Assembly: GCA_041397365.1 (NCBI GenBank)
Contig: JAWKWT010000009.1
Span: forward strand, 1 to 64,000
DNA length: 64,000 nucleotides
Source of the DNA: P52-10 sp041397365
GTDB lineage: Bacteria; Pseudomonadota; Alphaproteobacteria; Rhizobiales; Xanthobacteraceae
Reading direction: 5' to 3'
Part shown: piece by piece, positions 1 to 11,095 of the stretch
Numbering within the stretch: position 1 is the first letter of the stretch
Layout: each line of letters begins with the position of its first letter
Position numbers and translations under genes: made by a program
Notes under the pieces: model-generated
Seen by the model: only the letters and a program-made list of their open reading frames with translations
What the model was told of the DNA's origin: nothing
Databases searched by the model: none

Positions 1-302
<302 letters not shown>

Positions 303-720
303 ACTTGAAACTTTGAACCGGCTGATCACAACGTTTGACGAGGTCCACACCATTTCGCCGAAGACGATTCACATCGTCATCGACTGACCCAATCGACGAG
401 AAACTCGCCAACCGGACCATGGTGTTACCTTTAAACGTGTACCGCCGAAGTCTTTCGTCCGATCCCGATATCGAAGCCGAAGCTTCTTCAATCGAGACCC
501 GCAAGGACTCCGCCGTCCACGTTTCTCTTTCTTCTTATTCAGTTGTCAAACAGCCCGGAGCCGAAGCTCCACTCTCACTCTTAGCGAGAGCCTCGCTCTC
601 TCATCCGACGCCGAGTGACAACCGAATAACTGTTCGGCTGTTTGGTCACTCATCTCAGTGAGGAGCTAACAGGCGCGGAAACTTGCCGGGGCCGAGGGCC
701 TAGGCAGTGCCGCGCTCAGT
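303..720 (-). other. rrn operon leader (pre-16S transcript), no gene
   Basis: About 420 nt lie between the inferred rrn promoter and the mature 16S 5' end. The stretch has no convincing coding sequence; the open frames here have no recognisable protein and differ in composition from real genes. It should be transcribed as the 16S leader, carrying processing stems and antitermination sites that I cannot delimit by eye. The further 757-1146 region also shows no gene I can support. Confidence 0.6.
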
Positions 721-756
721 GGGTGTCTTATAGGCCCGCCCCTCTCCGGCTGTCAA
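721..756 (-). promoter_or_regulatory. Strong sigma-70-type promoter of the rRNA operon
   Basis: On the minus strand there is a perfect -35 TTGACA (751-756), an 18-bp GC-rich spacer, and a -10 TATAAG (727-732). Transcription would start near 720 and run toward the 16S gene. It is the best-matching promoter hexamer pair in the upstream region, and the GC-rich stretch next to the -10 resembles a stringent-response discriminator. Confidence 0.75.
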
Positions 757-1146
757 CACCTATCGTCAACAAATTGTCGCATCTTTTTTCGCCCATCCAC
801 ACGGTCGAAAAACCCAGCATTTTCGAGCCTTTCCGCAATCGGCCGCCGCACTGGAGCCACAATGTTGCGGCGTTCTGGTTCAAATAAACGGATTGTTTCG
901 CGAGCCGCCGACTCGCCTCACGAAGACGGCGTTCGCGGATGCGGCAACAGGCGGCGACAGGCGACAACAAAGAGGGCTTGTCATGACCACGGCGGTCGTG
1001 ACACCTCGTCTCTCTCTGTGGCCGCCCGTCCATCGGGACGATATCGGGTGGGGTTGCGTTTCAGTCGATGAGGGCTCACCAACGGCGTTCGCGCCGGCGC
1101 GGTCCTCGCGATCGAAGCACGAGATTGGGCCGGGCTAGTCCGGGAA

Positions 1147-3254
1147 TTGGATCATGACTGCGCTCCGCCGCTTTGTTCTGGCGGGCGCTTCCGGGAGTTT
1201 TCGGGGGATGGCGGCTTGAACCACGGAACGCCACGCGGGGTCGGTCAAGCGCGAACGGGCGCGACCATTGATCTCGGACATGAGCCGCCTTTGTCTGTCG
1301 ACGGGACCGATGCGACCTTTATCGACCGGCGCCGCGTCTCCGTTCAGTGGTTCAGCGGGACAATTCTCACAGGTCTATGCGGCGCGGCCCTGATCGGAGG
1401 CGCCGTTTTCACGTCGCTCGACGGCGAAGCGACCTTCGCGCATGTGCCCGAGCGCCTGGAAGGCGCGCTGCGCGGCGCGCTCGGTGAAAAGAGCGTCACG
1501 CGCAAGAGCGACCGGCTGCCGCCGCCCAGCGAATCCACCGCCGCCCGCAGCGTGATCCGCATCTCCCGCGCCGAGCGCGTCGGCAACCGCGACGTCATGC
1601 GGGTCCGCCCGTTTATCCGCATCACTGGCAACCTTTCGCTCACCAGCGGCGACCTCGCCGCGAAGGTGCCGCCCTTCAACGCCCAGCGGCTGCTCACCGA
1701 TGTCGGTTCGCCGACGATCATGGCCAGCGAAGAAACGCAGGCCGGCAGCGAGGCCGACGCCGAAGTCTCGTTCGTCACGCGCGCGATCTGGCGGCGGTGC
1801 TGCCGCGGGCGAAGGTCGCGACCACGATTGCGATCGAGGACGTGCTGATGCGCGTGCGCGACGCCTCCAACTGGCGCGGAAACGGCAACGCCACCGCCGG
1901 CATCCGCTACGCCTCGGCCAGCGGTCCCTCCGACATCCGCATGGCCTATGCGGCGGAAGGCAATGCCGCCGACCCCTATGCGGGGTTCGAGGCCCGCATC
2001 GTGCCGGAAAATGTCACGCTGCTCGGCAAGACCCGCGAACAGATCACCGGCGGCAACGCGACCAACGAGCGCATACATATGGTGAAGCGCGGCGAGAGCG
2101 TCGCATCGATCCTGCGCGATCTCGGCGTCGCACCCGAGGATATCCGGCTGGTCGCGGCCCAGTTGGGGCCGCGCGGGCGCGACGGGGGGCTGAAGGAAGG
2201 CCAGAAGCTTCGCCTCCTGATGTCGCCGCCCGGCCGCAAGGTGAGGCCGTTCCGTATCATCGTGCTGGGCGATTCGGGGGCGGAGGCGGTGGTCGCGCTG
2301 TCGGATCTCGGCCGCTATGTCAGCGTCGATGTGAGCAGCCTGAACACCCCGGCGCAGACCGCGGAAATAGCCAGGGACGACGACGATGAGGACGATGACG
2401 GCACCGGCATCCGCCTCTATCAGAGCATTTACGAGACGGCGCTGCGCAACAAGGTCCCGGCCACCGTCATCGAGGACATGATCCGCATCTATTCCTACGA
2501 TGTGGATTTCCAGCGCAGGGTTCAGGCCGGCGATTCGTTCGAGGTGTTCTTCGCGGCTGAGGACGAGAACTCCTCGCCCGACGCCAAGCACGACGTGCTG
2601 TTCGCTTCGCTGACCGTCGGCGGCGAAACCAAGAAATACTATCGCTTCCAGACGCCCGACGATGCGGTCGTCGACTTCTATGACGAGGGCGGCAAGAGCG
2701 CGAAGAAATTCCTGGTCCGAAAGCCGGTCGCCAACGCCATCATGCGCTCCGGCTTCGGCTCGCGCCGCCACCCTATCCTCGGCTATTCGCGCATGCATAC
2801 CGGCGTCGACTGGTCGACACCCTATGGCACGCCGATCTTCGCGTCCGGCAACGGCACCATCGAGAAGATCGGCTGGGAAGGCGGTTACGGCAAATACATC
2901 CGAATCCAGCATCCGAACGGCTACGAGACGGCCTACGGGCACATGTCGGCCTTCGCCAAGGGCATGGAAGCCGGCAAGCGCGTCCGTCAGGGCCAGGTTA
3001 TCGGCTATGTCGGCTCCACCGGCCTGTCGACCGGCGCGCATGTCCATTACGAGATTCTCGTGAACGGCCGCTTCGTCGATCCGATGCGGGTGCGGCTGCC
3101 GCGCGGACGCTCGCTCGAAGGTGGCCTGCTGGCCAATTTCGAACAGGAACGCGACCGCCTCGACGGCATGATGACCAACCGCGGCAGCGCCCGCGTCGCA
3201 CAGGGACAGCCGGAGCCAGGCGCACCCGTCACCCGCAGCATCCGCCCGCAGTAA
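1147..3254 (+). CDS. LysM/M23 family zinc metallopeptidase, frameshifted near 1775-1786
   Basis: Membrane-anchored periplasmic murein endopeptidase. A first frame (1147-~1780) carries the N-terminus and one transmembrane segment (residues ~66-88, IDRRRVSVQWFSG just before it). A second frame (~1786-3254) carries a LysM-like segment (MVKRGESVASILRDLG) and a C-terminal peptidase M23 domain with the zinc ligands of SRRHPILGYSRMHTGVD and the HVHYE motif. The frames join at a CGCGCGCG run: removing two bases (or adding one) gives SFVTRDLAAVLPRAKV, so a sequencing indel is likely. The start is uncertain: TTG at 1147 is the longest, and TTG at 1216, preceded by GGGGGA, is a good alternative. The protein is about 680-700 aa, typical for the rhizobial family. 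Family activity is cleavage of peptide cross-links in the cell wall. Confidence 0.85.
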
Positions 3255-3319
3255 CGGCCCCGACCGGGGCACGATCCCGAAGCGCCGGCGTTACATCGTG
3301 AAAACCTGGCCGGTCCTGG

Positions 3320-3341
3320 ATACTCCGCTTACGCGGAGTAT
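3320..3341. repeat. 9-bp-stem hairpin between convergent genes
   Basis: The perfect inverted repeat ATACTCCGC-TTAC-GCGGAGTAT sits between the convergent M23 and VWA genes. It has no T-tract, so it is not a canonical terminator, though it may help stop converging transcription. The neighbouring context (CCTGGATACTCCGC...) resembles small palindromic repeats common in Bradyrhizobium-like genomes; only one copy was noticed here. Confidence 0.45.
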
Positions 3342-3376
3342 GAAGGGCTTGCGATGGGAACCGCCGGACCCAGCCC

Positions 3377-5044
3377 TTAAGGCTTCACCTCGACATCCGT
3401 CCGCTTGCCGGCGATGATCGTGAATTCCTTTTCGACTTTCCGGTCGTCGGCATATTGCACGACGGCGACGTACTTGCCCGCATTGAGCGCCAGATTCAGC
3501 TCCGGCTCGTAGCTCGTTAGAACGAGCTTGCGCTCGTTGTTGATGTCGCGCTCGGCCTGAACGATTTCGATCGCTACCACCTTGCCGGCCTTCAATCCCA
3601 GCACGCCGGCGTCGAGATTGATGTCGAGCCGCGTCGAATTGCCGGACTTCACCTCGGCGCGCACCGTCTTCTGCGCCTCGCCGACCTTGACGATCACGTC
3701 GTAGGGACCGGATTGCAGGTCGATCCGCGACAGCGCGTCATAGACCGTCGTCACCCATTCGCCTTGCTCCGCGTCGCCCTGCGGCGGATGGCGAATTTCG
3801 ACGGAGAATCCGTTTTCGACCTTCGGCCCGCCGGGCGCATAGACGCCGCTGACGAGAAGTTTTCCAACATCGAGCGTCAGCGCAAGGTTGACCGTATCGC
3901 CCGCCGCCAGCGTGAACGCTTTCTCGACCTTCGAATTGCCCTTCGACAACCGCATGACGTAATCGCCGGCCGGCAGGATGAAGCGCGGCACCGGCGCGTA
4001 ATCCGTCGCCAGCACATCGTCGCCGCGCAGCACTTCCCAGGTCGGGTTGTCGGTCTTGCCGCCGTCCAGCGTCGCGCCTTCGCTCGTGACATAGCCGGCG
4101 TTGAGCACGACATCGAGAACGGTCGGCTTGCCCTTCTCGACCTTGACCGGCTGCGTCAATTTCGCCAAGCCGTACTCGACCTCCATGAGATAGTCGCCCG
4201 GCGGGATCGTGTCCGCGAAAGGCGAATTGTAGAACGCCGTAACGAATTCGCCCTTCTCACCGCCGCGCGACTGGAAGAACGCCCAATGGACGTCGGAGCG
4301 CTGGTCGGCGATCGGATCGAGGCCGGCGGCGAGCCGCGCGACGCCGCGAATGTTCTTGCCCGCGTAAGGGTCGGCGGCCGGCTTCGGCGGCGCTTCGGTC
4401 TTGACCGGCGCGCCCTGCGCGGCCTCCACGGCGCGGCCAAGCGCGTTTTCAAGGCCGGAGGCGTCGCGCGCGTCGAGATAGACCCCGCCGGTGGCGCGGG
4501 CGATGCACTGCAACTGCGCTTTCGCGGCCGGATCGGTGACGTCGAAGCCGATCACATGCGCGACGAAGCCGACGCCGGCCTTCTTCAATTCGGCGGCGAC
4601 CGCGCACGGATCTGCGACGCAGGTCTCGATGCCGTCCGACACCAGCACCACCGTGCCCTTGTTTTCGGTCGTCTTCAGCGAAACGGCCGCAGCCCGCAGC
4701 GAGTCCGCGATCGGCGTCTTGCCCTTGGGGTTGAGTCCCGCGACCGCGCTCTTGATCCGCGCCGCATCGAAGCTGCCGACCGGCACCAGCATCTCGATAT
4801 CCTTGCAGTCGCCCTTGGTGCGATGGCCGTAAGCCATCAGGCCGAGCCGGTCGTTCGGCTTCCATTTCGAGAGGATGGAATCGACCGCCTGCCGCGCGGC
4901 GGAAATCTTGGAACGGCCGTCGACCTGCCCCCCCATCGACCCGGAGGCGTCGAGGATCATCACGGTATCGGTCTGCGCGGATGCCGGCGCGGGAGCCATC
5001 CCCGCAAGACCCGCCAATGCCATCAGGAAAGCAAGAAAGCGCAC
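3377..5044 (-). CDS. Secreted von Willebrand factor type A domain protein with C-terminal tandem repeats
   Basis: Predicted exported protein of 555 aa. The GTG at 5044 is chosen because GGAGGAC precedes it and it begins a clean Sec signal peptide (hydrophobic core FLAFLMALAGLAGMAP, cleavage after APASA); the open frame extends upstream but contains no family sequence. The VWA domain (residues ~25-215) has the MIDAS motif DASGSMGG and the downstream VLVSDGIETC strand. After it come about four ~85-residue units, each with a PAGDYxMRLxxG- or GPYDVIVKVG-like strand followed by xFTxxAG and LNAG/LDAG endings, which suggests repeated beta-sandwich (PEGA/Big-like) modules. Role unknown: metal-dependent adhesion or a periplasmic scaffold are possibilities. 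It is separated from clpB by a strong hairpin, so it is probably transcribed alone. Confidence 0.85.
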   Translation of the reverse strand: MRFLAFLMALAGLAGMAPAPASAQTDTVMILDASGSMGGQVDGRSKISAARQAVDSILSKWKPNDRLGLMAYGHRTKGDCKDIEMLVPVGSFDAARIKSAVAGLNPKGKTPIADSLRAAAVSLKTTENKGTVVLVSDGIETCVADPCAVAAELKKAGVGFVAHVIGFDVTDPAAKAQLQCIARATGGVYLDARDASGLENALGRAVEAAQGAPVKTEAPPKPAADPYAGKNIRGVARLAAGLDPIADQRSDVHWAFFQSRGGEKGEFVTAFYNSPFADTIPPGDYLMEVEYGLAKLTQPVKVEKGKPTVLDVVLNAGYVTSEGATLDGGKTDNPTWEVLRGDDVLATDYAPVPRFILPAGDYVMRLSKGNSKVEKAFTLAAGDTVNLALTLDVGKLLVSGVYAPGGPKVENGFSVEIRHPPQGDAEQGEWVTTVYDALSRIDLQSGPYDVIVKVGEAQKTVRAEVKSGNSTRLDINLDAGVLGLKAGKVVAIEIVQAERDINNERKLVLTSYEPELNLALNAGKYVAVVQYADDRKVEKEFTIIAGKRTDVEVKP

Positions 5045-5095
5045 GTCGTCCTCCGCAGCCACCAATTCTGCCGGCAGCGTACAGGAGTTCGATCC

Positions 5096-5150
5096 GAAAA
5101 ACATCACGCCGCGATGGAGGTCCTCCATCGCGGCGTGATCGGTTGTTTTT
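5096..5150. terminator. Bidirectional intrinsic terminator with an 18-bp perfect stem
   Basis: ATCACGCCGCGATGGAGG (5103-5120) is followed after one base by its exact complement (5122-5139). On the minus strand the stem runs into GTTTTTC just after the clpB stop. On the plus strand it is followed by GGTTGTTTTT. It should terminate clpB, and could act in the other direction too. Confidence 0.85.
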
Positions 5151-5159
5151 GCGCAAAAC

Positions 5160-7823
<2,664 letters not shown>

Positions 7824-7881
7824 TGACCTTCCTTCCCTCGGCCTGCGACCCCGCCCCGAAGGCACGGAGGAACGCATCGTC

Positions 7882-7917
7882 ATGGGGTTTCCGAGCGCCG
7901 CCTTGACGAAGGTCAAG
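7882..7917 (-). promoter_or_regulatory. Possible heat-shock-type elements upstream of clpB
   Basis: On the minus strand there is CTTGACCTTCGTCAAG (7902-7917), itself a dyad of CTTGAC/GTCAAG, and CCCCAT at 7882-7887. Both resemble RpoH promoter elements, but the spacing from CTTGAC to CCCCAT (24 nt) is longer than the known alphaproteobacterial optimum. This is a suggestive site only. Confidence 0.25.
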
Positions 7918-8010
7918 CAGGCACGGTCGTCGCCGTCCTGAACAGGCCCGGCTTGCAACCGATGTGGGAACCGGCCGGACGGTTTGAAAGGGTCCGCCTC
8001 ACAATTTCGT

Positions 8011-8092
8011 CAGAGCATGATCCCAAAAAGTGGGAACCGGTTTTTGGATCAGATCAGGCTCAAACAAAATGACAAATGATCGCTCTGATTGG
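8011..8092 (+). repeat. CTAG-type dispersed two-hairpin repeat, copy 1
   Basis: It starts CAGAGCATGATCCC, continues with AAAAAGTGGGAACCGG and the complementary TTTTTGG..GATCAGGCTC arm, then AAACAAAATGACAAATGATC and a degenerate second hairpin (CTGATT). It lies between clpB's upstream region and the 3' end of the MOSC gene. The other copies are at 15219, 26448, 33458, 33859 and 60466, plus a decayed one at 30800. Confidence 0.8.
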
Positions 8093-8099
8093 ACGCGCC

Positions 8100-8885
8100 T
8101 CAGTCCACCACCGCGATCGGGTCGCCCGCACGGACCATGCCCTCGGTCAGCACCGCGCAATAGACCCCGGCATTTCCGCCATGGGCCTGAGCGACGTTGC
8201 GGAACACGGCCGAATTCTCCTCCGCCGTCTCAGGGTCGATCGAAATCATCTTGCAGCGCGGGTCGCGGTCGAGCACGGCGATTACAGCCCGCTCGCCGAT
8301 CCGCAGTTTTCGGCCGACAAAGGCGTCCTCGGCAAAGCCCCGGCCGGAGGCGAAGTCTGCATAGAGGTTGGCGCGGAACCGGCGCGGATCGAGGGCCAGC
8401 CCAGTCTCGTCGCCAAGCTGGCCGATGGTGGCGTTGGAGATCAGCGAGAGCGGCCGGCAGTCCGTCAGCGCCCGGTCGGAGCGCGCCAGCGACAGGTCCT
8501 CGGCCTCCGCGCCCTTGCCGGCCAGCGCCGCGATCAGGGCCGGATCGTCGGCGGCGAAGGTTTCACCCGAGGCGGTGCGGACATCGACGGCCAGCATCGG
8601 CGGGAACACCGGCGTGATCCCCGGACCCAGCTTTTCGGCATCCGCCTGATTGGGCGGCCGCGCCGCCAGCGCCGTGTCCCGGAAACTGGCCCGATACAGC
8701 AGCATCTGCGGCCGGGTCCGCCCGGTCAGGAACGGAAAGCCGGCCGGCGCGCGCTTGTTGAGAAAGGCGTAGCAGCGGTCACCATAGACGCCGGCATAGC
8801 CGACGAACGCCTCCGTCACCTGTTCCCCGGCCATGCTCTTGACCGGATAGCGCCAGAGGCTCGCGACCGACCCGACCACCTCCAT
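8100..8885 (-). CDS. MOSC domain-containing protein
   Basis: 261-aa cytosolic protein. The N-terminal MOSC_N beta-barrel begins VASLWRYPVKSMAGEQV, the hallmark of the mARC/YcbX-like branch. The C-terminal MOSC domain includes NLYADFASGRGFAEDAF and ends RAGDPIAVVD. MOSC proteins carry sulfur or molybdenum cofactor chemistry (molybdenum cofactor sulfurase C-terminal fold); the substrate here cannot be read. A conserved Cys (RDPRCKM) in the MOSC domain may be the cofactor ligand. It starts 4 nt after the metW stop, so it is probably the last gene of the metX-metW transcription unit. Confidence 0.85.
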   Translation of the reverse strand: MEVVGSVASLWRYPVKSMAGEQVTEAFVGYAGVYGDRCYAFLNKRAPAGFPFLTGRTRPQMLLYRASFRDTALAARPPNQADAEKLGPGITPVFPPMLAVDVRTASGETFAADDPALIAALAGKGAEAEDLSLARSDRALTDCRPLSLISNATIGQLGDETGLALDPRRFRANLYADFASGRGFAEDAFVGRKLRIGERAVIAVLDRDPRCKMISIDPETAEENSAVFRNVAQAHGGNAGVYCAVLTEGMVRAGDPIAVVD

Positions 8886-8889
8886 CGCG

Positions 8890-9564
8890 TCAGCGCCCCT
8901 GCGCCTGCGACTTGCGGCGGCTCAGCAGGAACACGCCCTGTTCGCCGAACAGATTCCAGAACCACCACGGCGCGTTGAAGCGCAGCGGCGTGCCCCAGCT
9001 GTTCAGCGCAACCGCGCGGTCCATCGAGGCGTCGATCTCGTCGCAGAGCTGGACGAAATCCTTGATCGTACAGAAATGGATGTTGGCGGTGTCGTACCAA
9101 CTCGCCGGCAGGTTCTCGGTGCGCGGCATCTGGCCCTTCAGCAGCAACTGCATGCGCATGCGCCAATGGCCGAAATTCGGGAACGAGACGATGCCGTGCC
9201 GGCCGATCCGCAGCATGTGCTCCAGCACCACGCGCGGCTGCCGCGTCGCCTGCAAGGTCTGCGACAGGATCACATAGTCGAACGCATCGTTCGGGTAGTC
9301 CACCAGATCGGTGTCGGCGTCGCCCTGGATCACGGCGAGGCCCTTGGCCACGCAGCGGTTCACGCCCTCGCGCGACAGTTCGATGCCGCGGCCGTCCACG
9401 CCCTTGGTCTCCAGAAGGCGCAGCAGGTCGCCGTCGCCGCAGCCGACGTCGAGCACGCGCGAGCCGGGCTCCACCATTCCCGCAACCAGCAGGTGATCGC
9501 CGCGATAGCCCTGCGGCAGCGGCCCCGGCGAGGCCGTATCGGCGAGCGTTCCGGTCATCGTCAT
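8890..9564 (-). CDS. metW: Methionine biosynthesis protein MetW
   Basis: 224 aa with a SAM-dependent methyltransferase-like fold: motif I VLDVGCGDGDLLRLL, then GRGIELSREGVNRC and YVILSQTLQATRQP. The long FPNFGHWRMRMQLLLKGQMP stretch is the MetW signature. MetW pairs with MetX, and metX-metW adjacency is the rule in alphaproteobacteria. It activates or supports homoserine acyltransfer rather than having a proven methyltransferase role. It begins 3 nt after the metX stop codon, so it is translationally close to metX and sits behind the same SAM-II switch. Confidence 0.93.
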   Translation of the reverse strand: MTMTGTLADTASPGPLPQGYRGDHLLVAGMVEPGSRVLDVGCGDGDLLRLLETKGVDGRGIELSREGVNRCVAKGLAVIQGDADTDLVDYPNDAFDYVILSQTLQATRQPRVVLEHMLRIGRHGIVSFPNFGHWRMRMQLLLKGQMPRTENLPASWYDTANIHFCTIKDFVQLCDEIDASMDRAVALNSWGTPLRFNAPWWFWNLFGEQGVFLLSRRKSQAQGR

Positions 9565-9567
9565 GGC

Positions 9568-10776
9568 TCAGCCCTCGCGCTTCAGGCCGCGCGCCGCGCC
9601 GCCGGATTCGAGGAAGGCGCGGACGATGTCGAACAGTTCCGGCAGGTCGAGCAGGAAGGCGTCGTGGCCCTTGTCGGTTTCGATCTCCGCGAACGACACG
9701 CGCGCGCCGCCGGCATTCAGCGCATGCACGGTCGCGCGCGATTCCGAGGTCGGGAACAGCCAGTCGCTGGTGAACGAGACGACGCAGAACCGCGTGCGCG
9801 TGTTGCGGAACGCATGCGCCAGCACGCCGTCATGATCGGCGGCGAGATCGAAATAGTCCATCGCGCGCGTCAGATAGAGATAGCTGTTGGCGTCGAAGCG
9901 CTGCACGAAGGACGAGCCCTGATGGCGCAGATAGCTCTCCACCTCGAAATCCGCGTCGAACGAGAATGTCGGCACCTGCCGGTCCTGAAGCCTGCGCCCG
10001 AACTTGCGGTGCAGCGCCGGGTCCGACAGATAGGTGATGTGCGCCGCCATGCGCGCGACGCCAAGGCCGCGGCGCGGATGCGTGCCTTCGGCGAAATATT
10101 TGCCGCCGCGCCATTCCGGATCGGCCATGATCGCCTGCCGGCCGACCTCGTGGAACGCGATGTTCTGCGCCGAATGGCGGGTGCTGCACGCAATCGGCAG
10201 CGCCGAGAATACCCGCTGCGGATAGGCCGAGGCCCATTGCAGCACCTGCATGCCGCCCATCGAGCCGCCCGCGACGCAGAACAGCGTCTCGATGCCGAGC
10301 CGGTCGATCAGCAGCGCCTGCGCGCGCACCATGTCCGGAATGGTGATGAACGGAAAATCGAGGCCCCAGACCTGCCCGGTCTGCGGATTGATCGAGAACG
10401 GGCCGCTCGACCCCATGCAGCCGCCGATGACATTCGAGCAGATGACGAAATAGCGGTCGGTGTCGATCGGCAGGCCGGGTCCGACCAGCGTGTCCCACCA
10501 TCCGCCCTTGCCAGTCACCGGATGCTTGTTGGCGACATGCTGGTCGCCGGTCAGCGCGTGGCAGAGCAGGATCGCGTTGGATCGCTCGGAATTGAGTTGT
10601 CCGTAGGTCTGGTAGGCGATTTGGAATGGCGACAGTTCGAGGCCGCAATCGAGTTTCAGCGGCTGGTCCGCGCCGAAATGCATCACCAGCGAACTCGGCT
10701 GATCCGCCTCGCGGGTGCGCTCGTTCATGTTCGCGGCCGGCGTCTGTTGCAGCGGCTGGACATTGACCGTCTTCAC
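9568..10776 (-). CDS. metX: Homoserine O-acetyltransferase MetX
   Basis: First committed step of methionine synthesis: acylation of homoserine (acetyl donor expected for this family). The alpha/beta hydrolase fold has the oxyanion/GTGD-like segment CHALTGDQHVANKHP, the nucleophile elbow VAGGSMGGMQVLQWA (Ser), a late Asp (SFTSDWLFP) and the His of EIETDKGHDAFLLD. The GTG at 10776 is chosen because GGGAGG lies 7 nt upstream and it follows the attenuator; TTG at 10839 would start almost on the terminator. This gives 402 aa. Expression is predicted to fall when SAM is high, through the riboswitch at 10903-10960. Confidence 0.95.
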   Translation of the reverse strand: MKTVNVQPLQQTPAANMNERTREADQPSSLVMHFGADQPLKLDCGLELSPFQIAYQTYGQLNSERSNAILLCHALTGDQHVANKHPVTGKGGWWDTLVGPGLPIDTDRYFVICSNVIGGCMGSSGPFSINPQTGQVWGLDFPFITIPDMVRAQALLIDRLGIETLFCVAGGSMGGMQVLQWASAYPQRVFSALPIACSTRHSAQNIAFHEVGRQAIMADPEWRGGKYFAEGTHPRRGLGVARMAAHITYLSDPALHRKFGRRLQDRQVPTFSFDADFEVESYLRHQGSSFVQRFDANSYLYLTRAMDYFDLAADHDGVLAHAFRNTRTRFCVVSFTSDWLFPTSESRATVHALNAGGARVSFAEIETDKGHDAFLLDLPELFDIVRAFLESGGAARGLKREG

Positions 10777-10856
10777 TCTGGCCTCCCTTGCGTTCGGCGC
10801 GCTGGGTCCGGCTTTCCGCCGCGACCTCGTCGCCTTCAACGCCCCGTCAGGCCAAT

Positions 10857-10887
10857 AAAAAACCGGCCTGAACAGAGGTTCGGCCGG
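10857..10887 (-). terminator. Riboswitch-linked intrinsic terminator in the metX leader
   Basis: On the minus strand CCGGCCGAAC-CTCT-GTTCAGGCCGG (one bulged A) is followed directly by TTTTTT (A-run at 10857-10862 on the plus strand). Its 5' arm (10882-10887) is shared with a second hairpin, GGCCGGGGAT-CGCA-ATCCCGGCC (10882-10904), so the two folds are mutually exclusive, as in a transcription attenuator. Confidence 0.85.
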
Positions 10888-10902
10888 GATTGCGATCCCC
10901 GG

Positions 10903-10960
10903 CCTGTTTAGCGAGTTATTTAACGTGGCTGCAAGCCGGCCGGCTCAAATGACCACGAAG
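10903..10960 (-). promoter_or_regulatory. SAM-II riboswitch (metA motif) upstream of metX
   Basis: Read on the minus strand, the SAM-II core is visible. P1 is CGTGG (10953-10957) paired with CCACG (10924-10928), and the P1 loop begins CATTTGAGCC. The conserved CTTGCAGCC and ACGTTAAATAA follow, and then the pseudoknot strand GCTAAA (10907-10912). This matches the metA-motif class known upstream of metX/metA/metZ in alphaproteobacteria. The 3' end abuts an anti-terminator/terminator pair before metX. Confidence 0.92.
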
Positions 10961-11095
10961 TGCTGGGGTTTTAGTCCTCCGGCCCCTTTCCGTCAAGGAG
11001 AACGGCTCGAAACTGCGAACGGCCGATGTTTTCTTTGCTTTCGCGGCGGGTCTTTTCTATCAATGCCCCGGCTTGCGAAGCCTATGAAGGTCATC

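Noticed and set aside
1344..3272. 642-codon minus-strand frame across the M23 gene
   Set aside because: Antisense to a readable peptidase domain and itself featureless. Its continuity reflects GC bias, not coding.
9076..10911. 611-codon open frame antisense to metW-metX
   Set aside because: Runs through two conserved genes and the riboswitch, is Arg/His-rich and matches no family; a shadow of codon bias.
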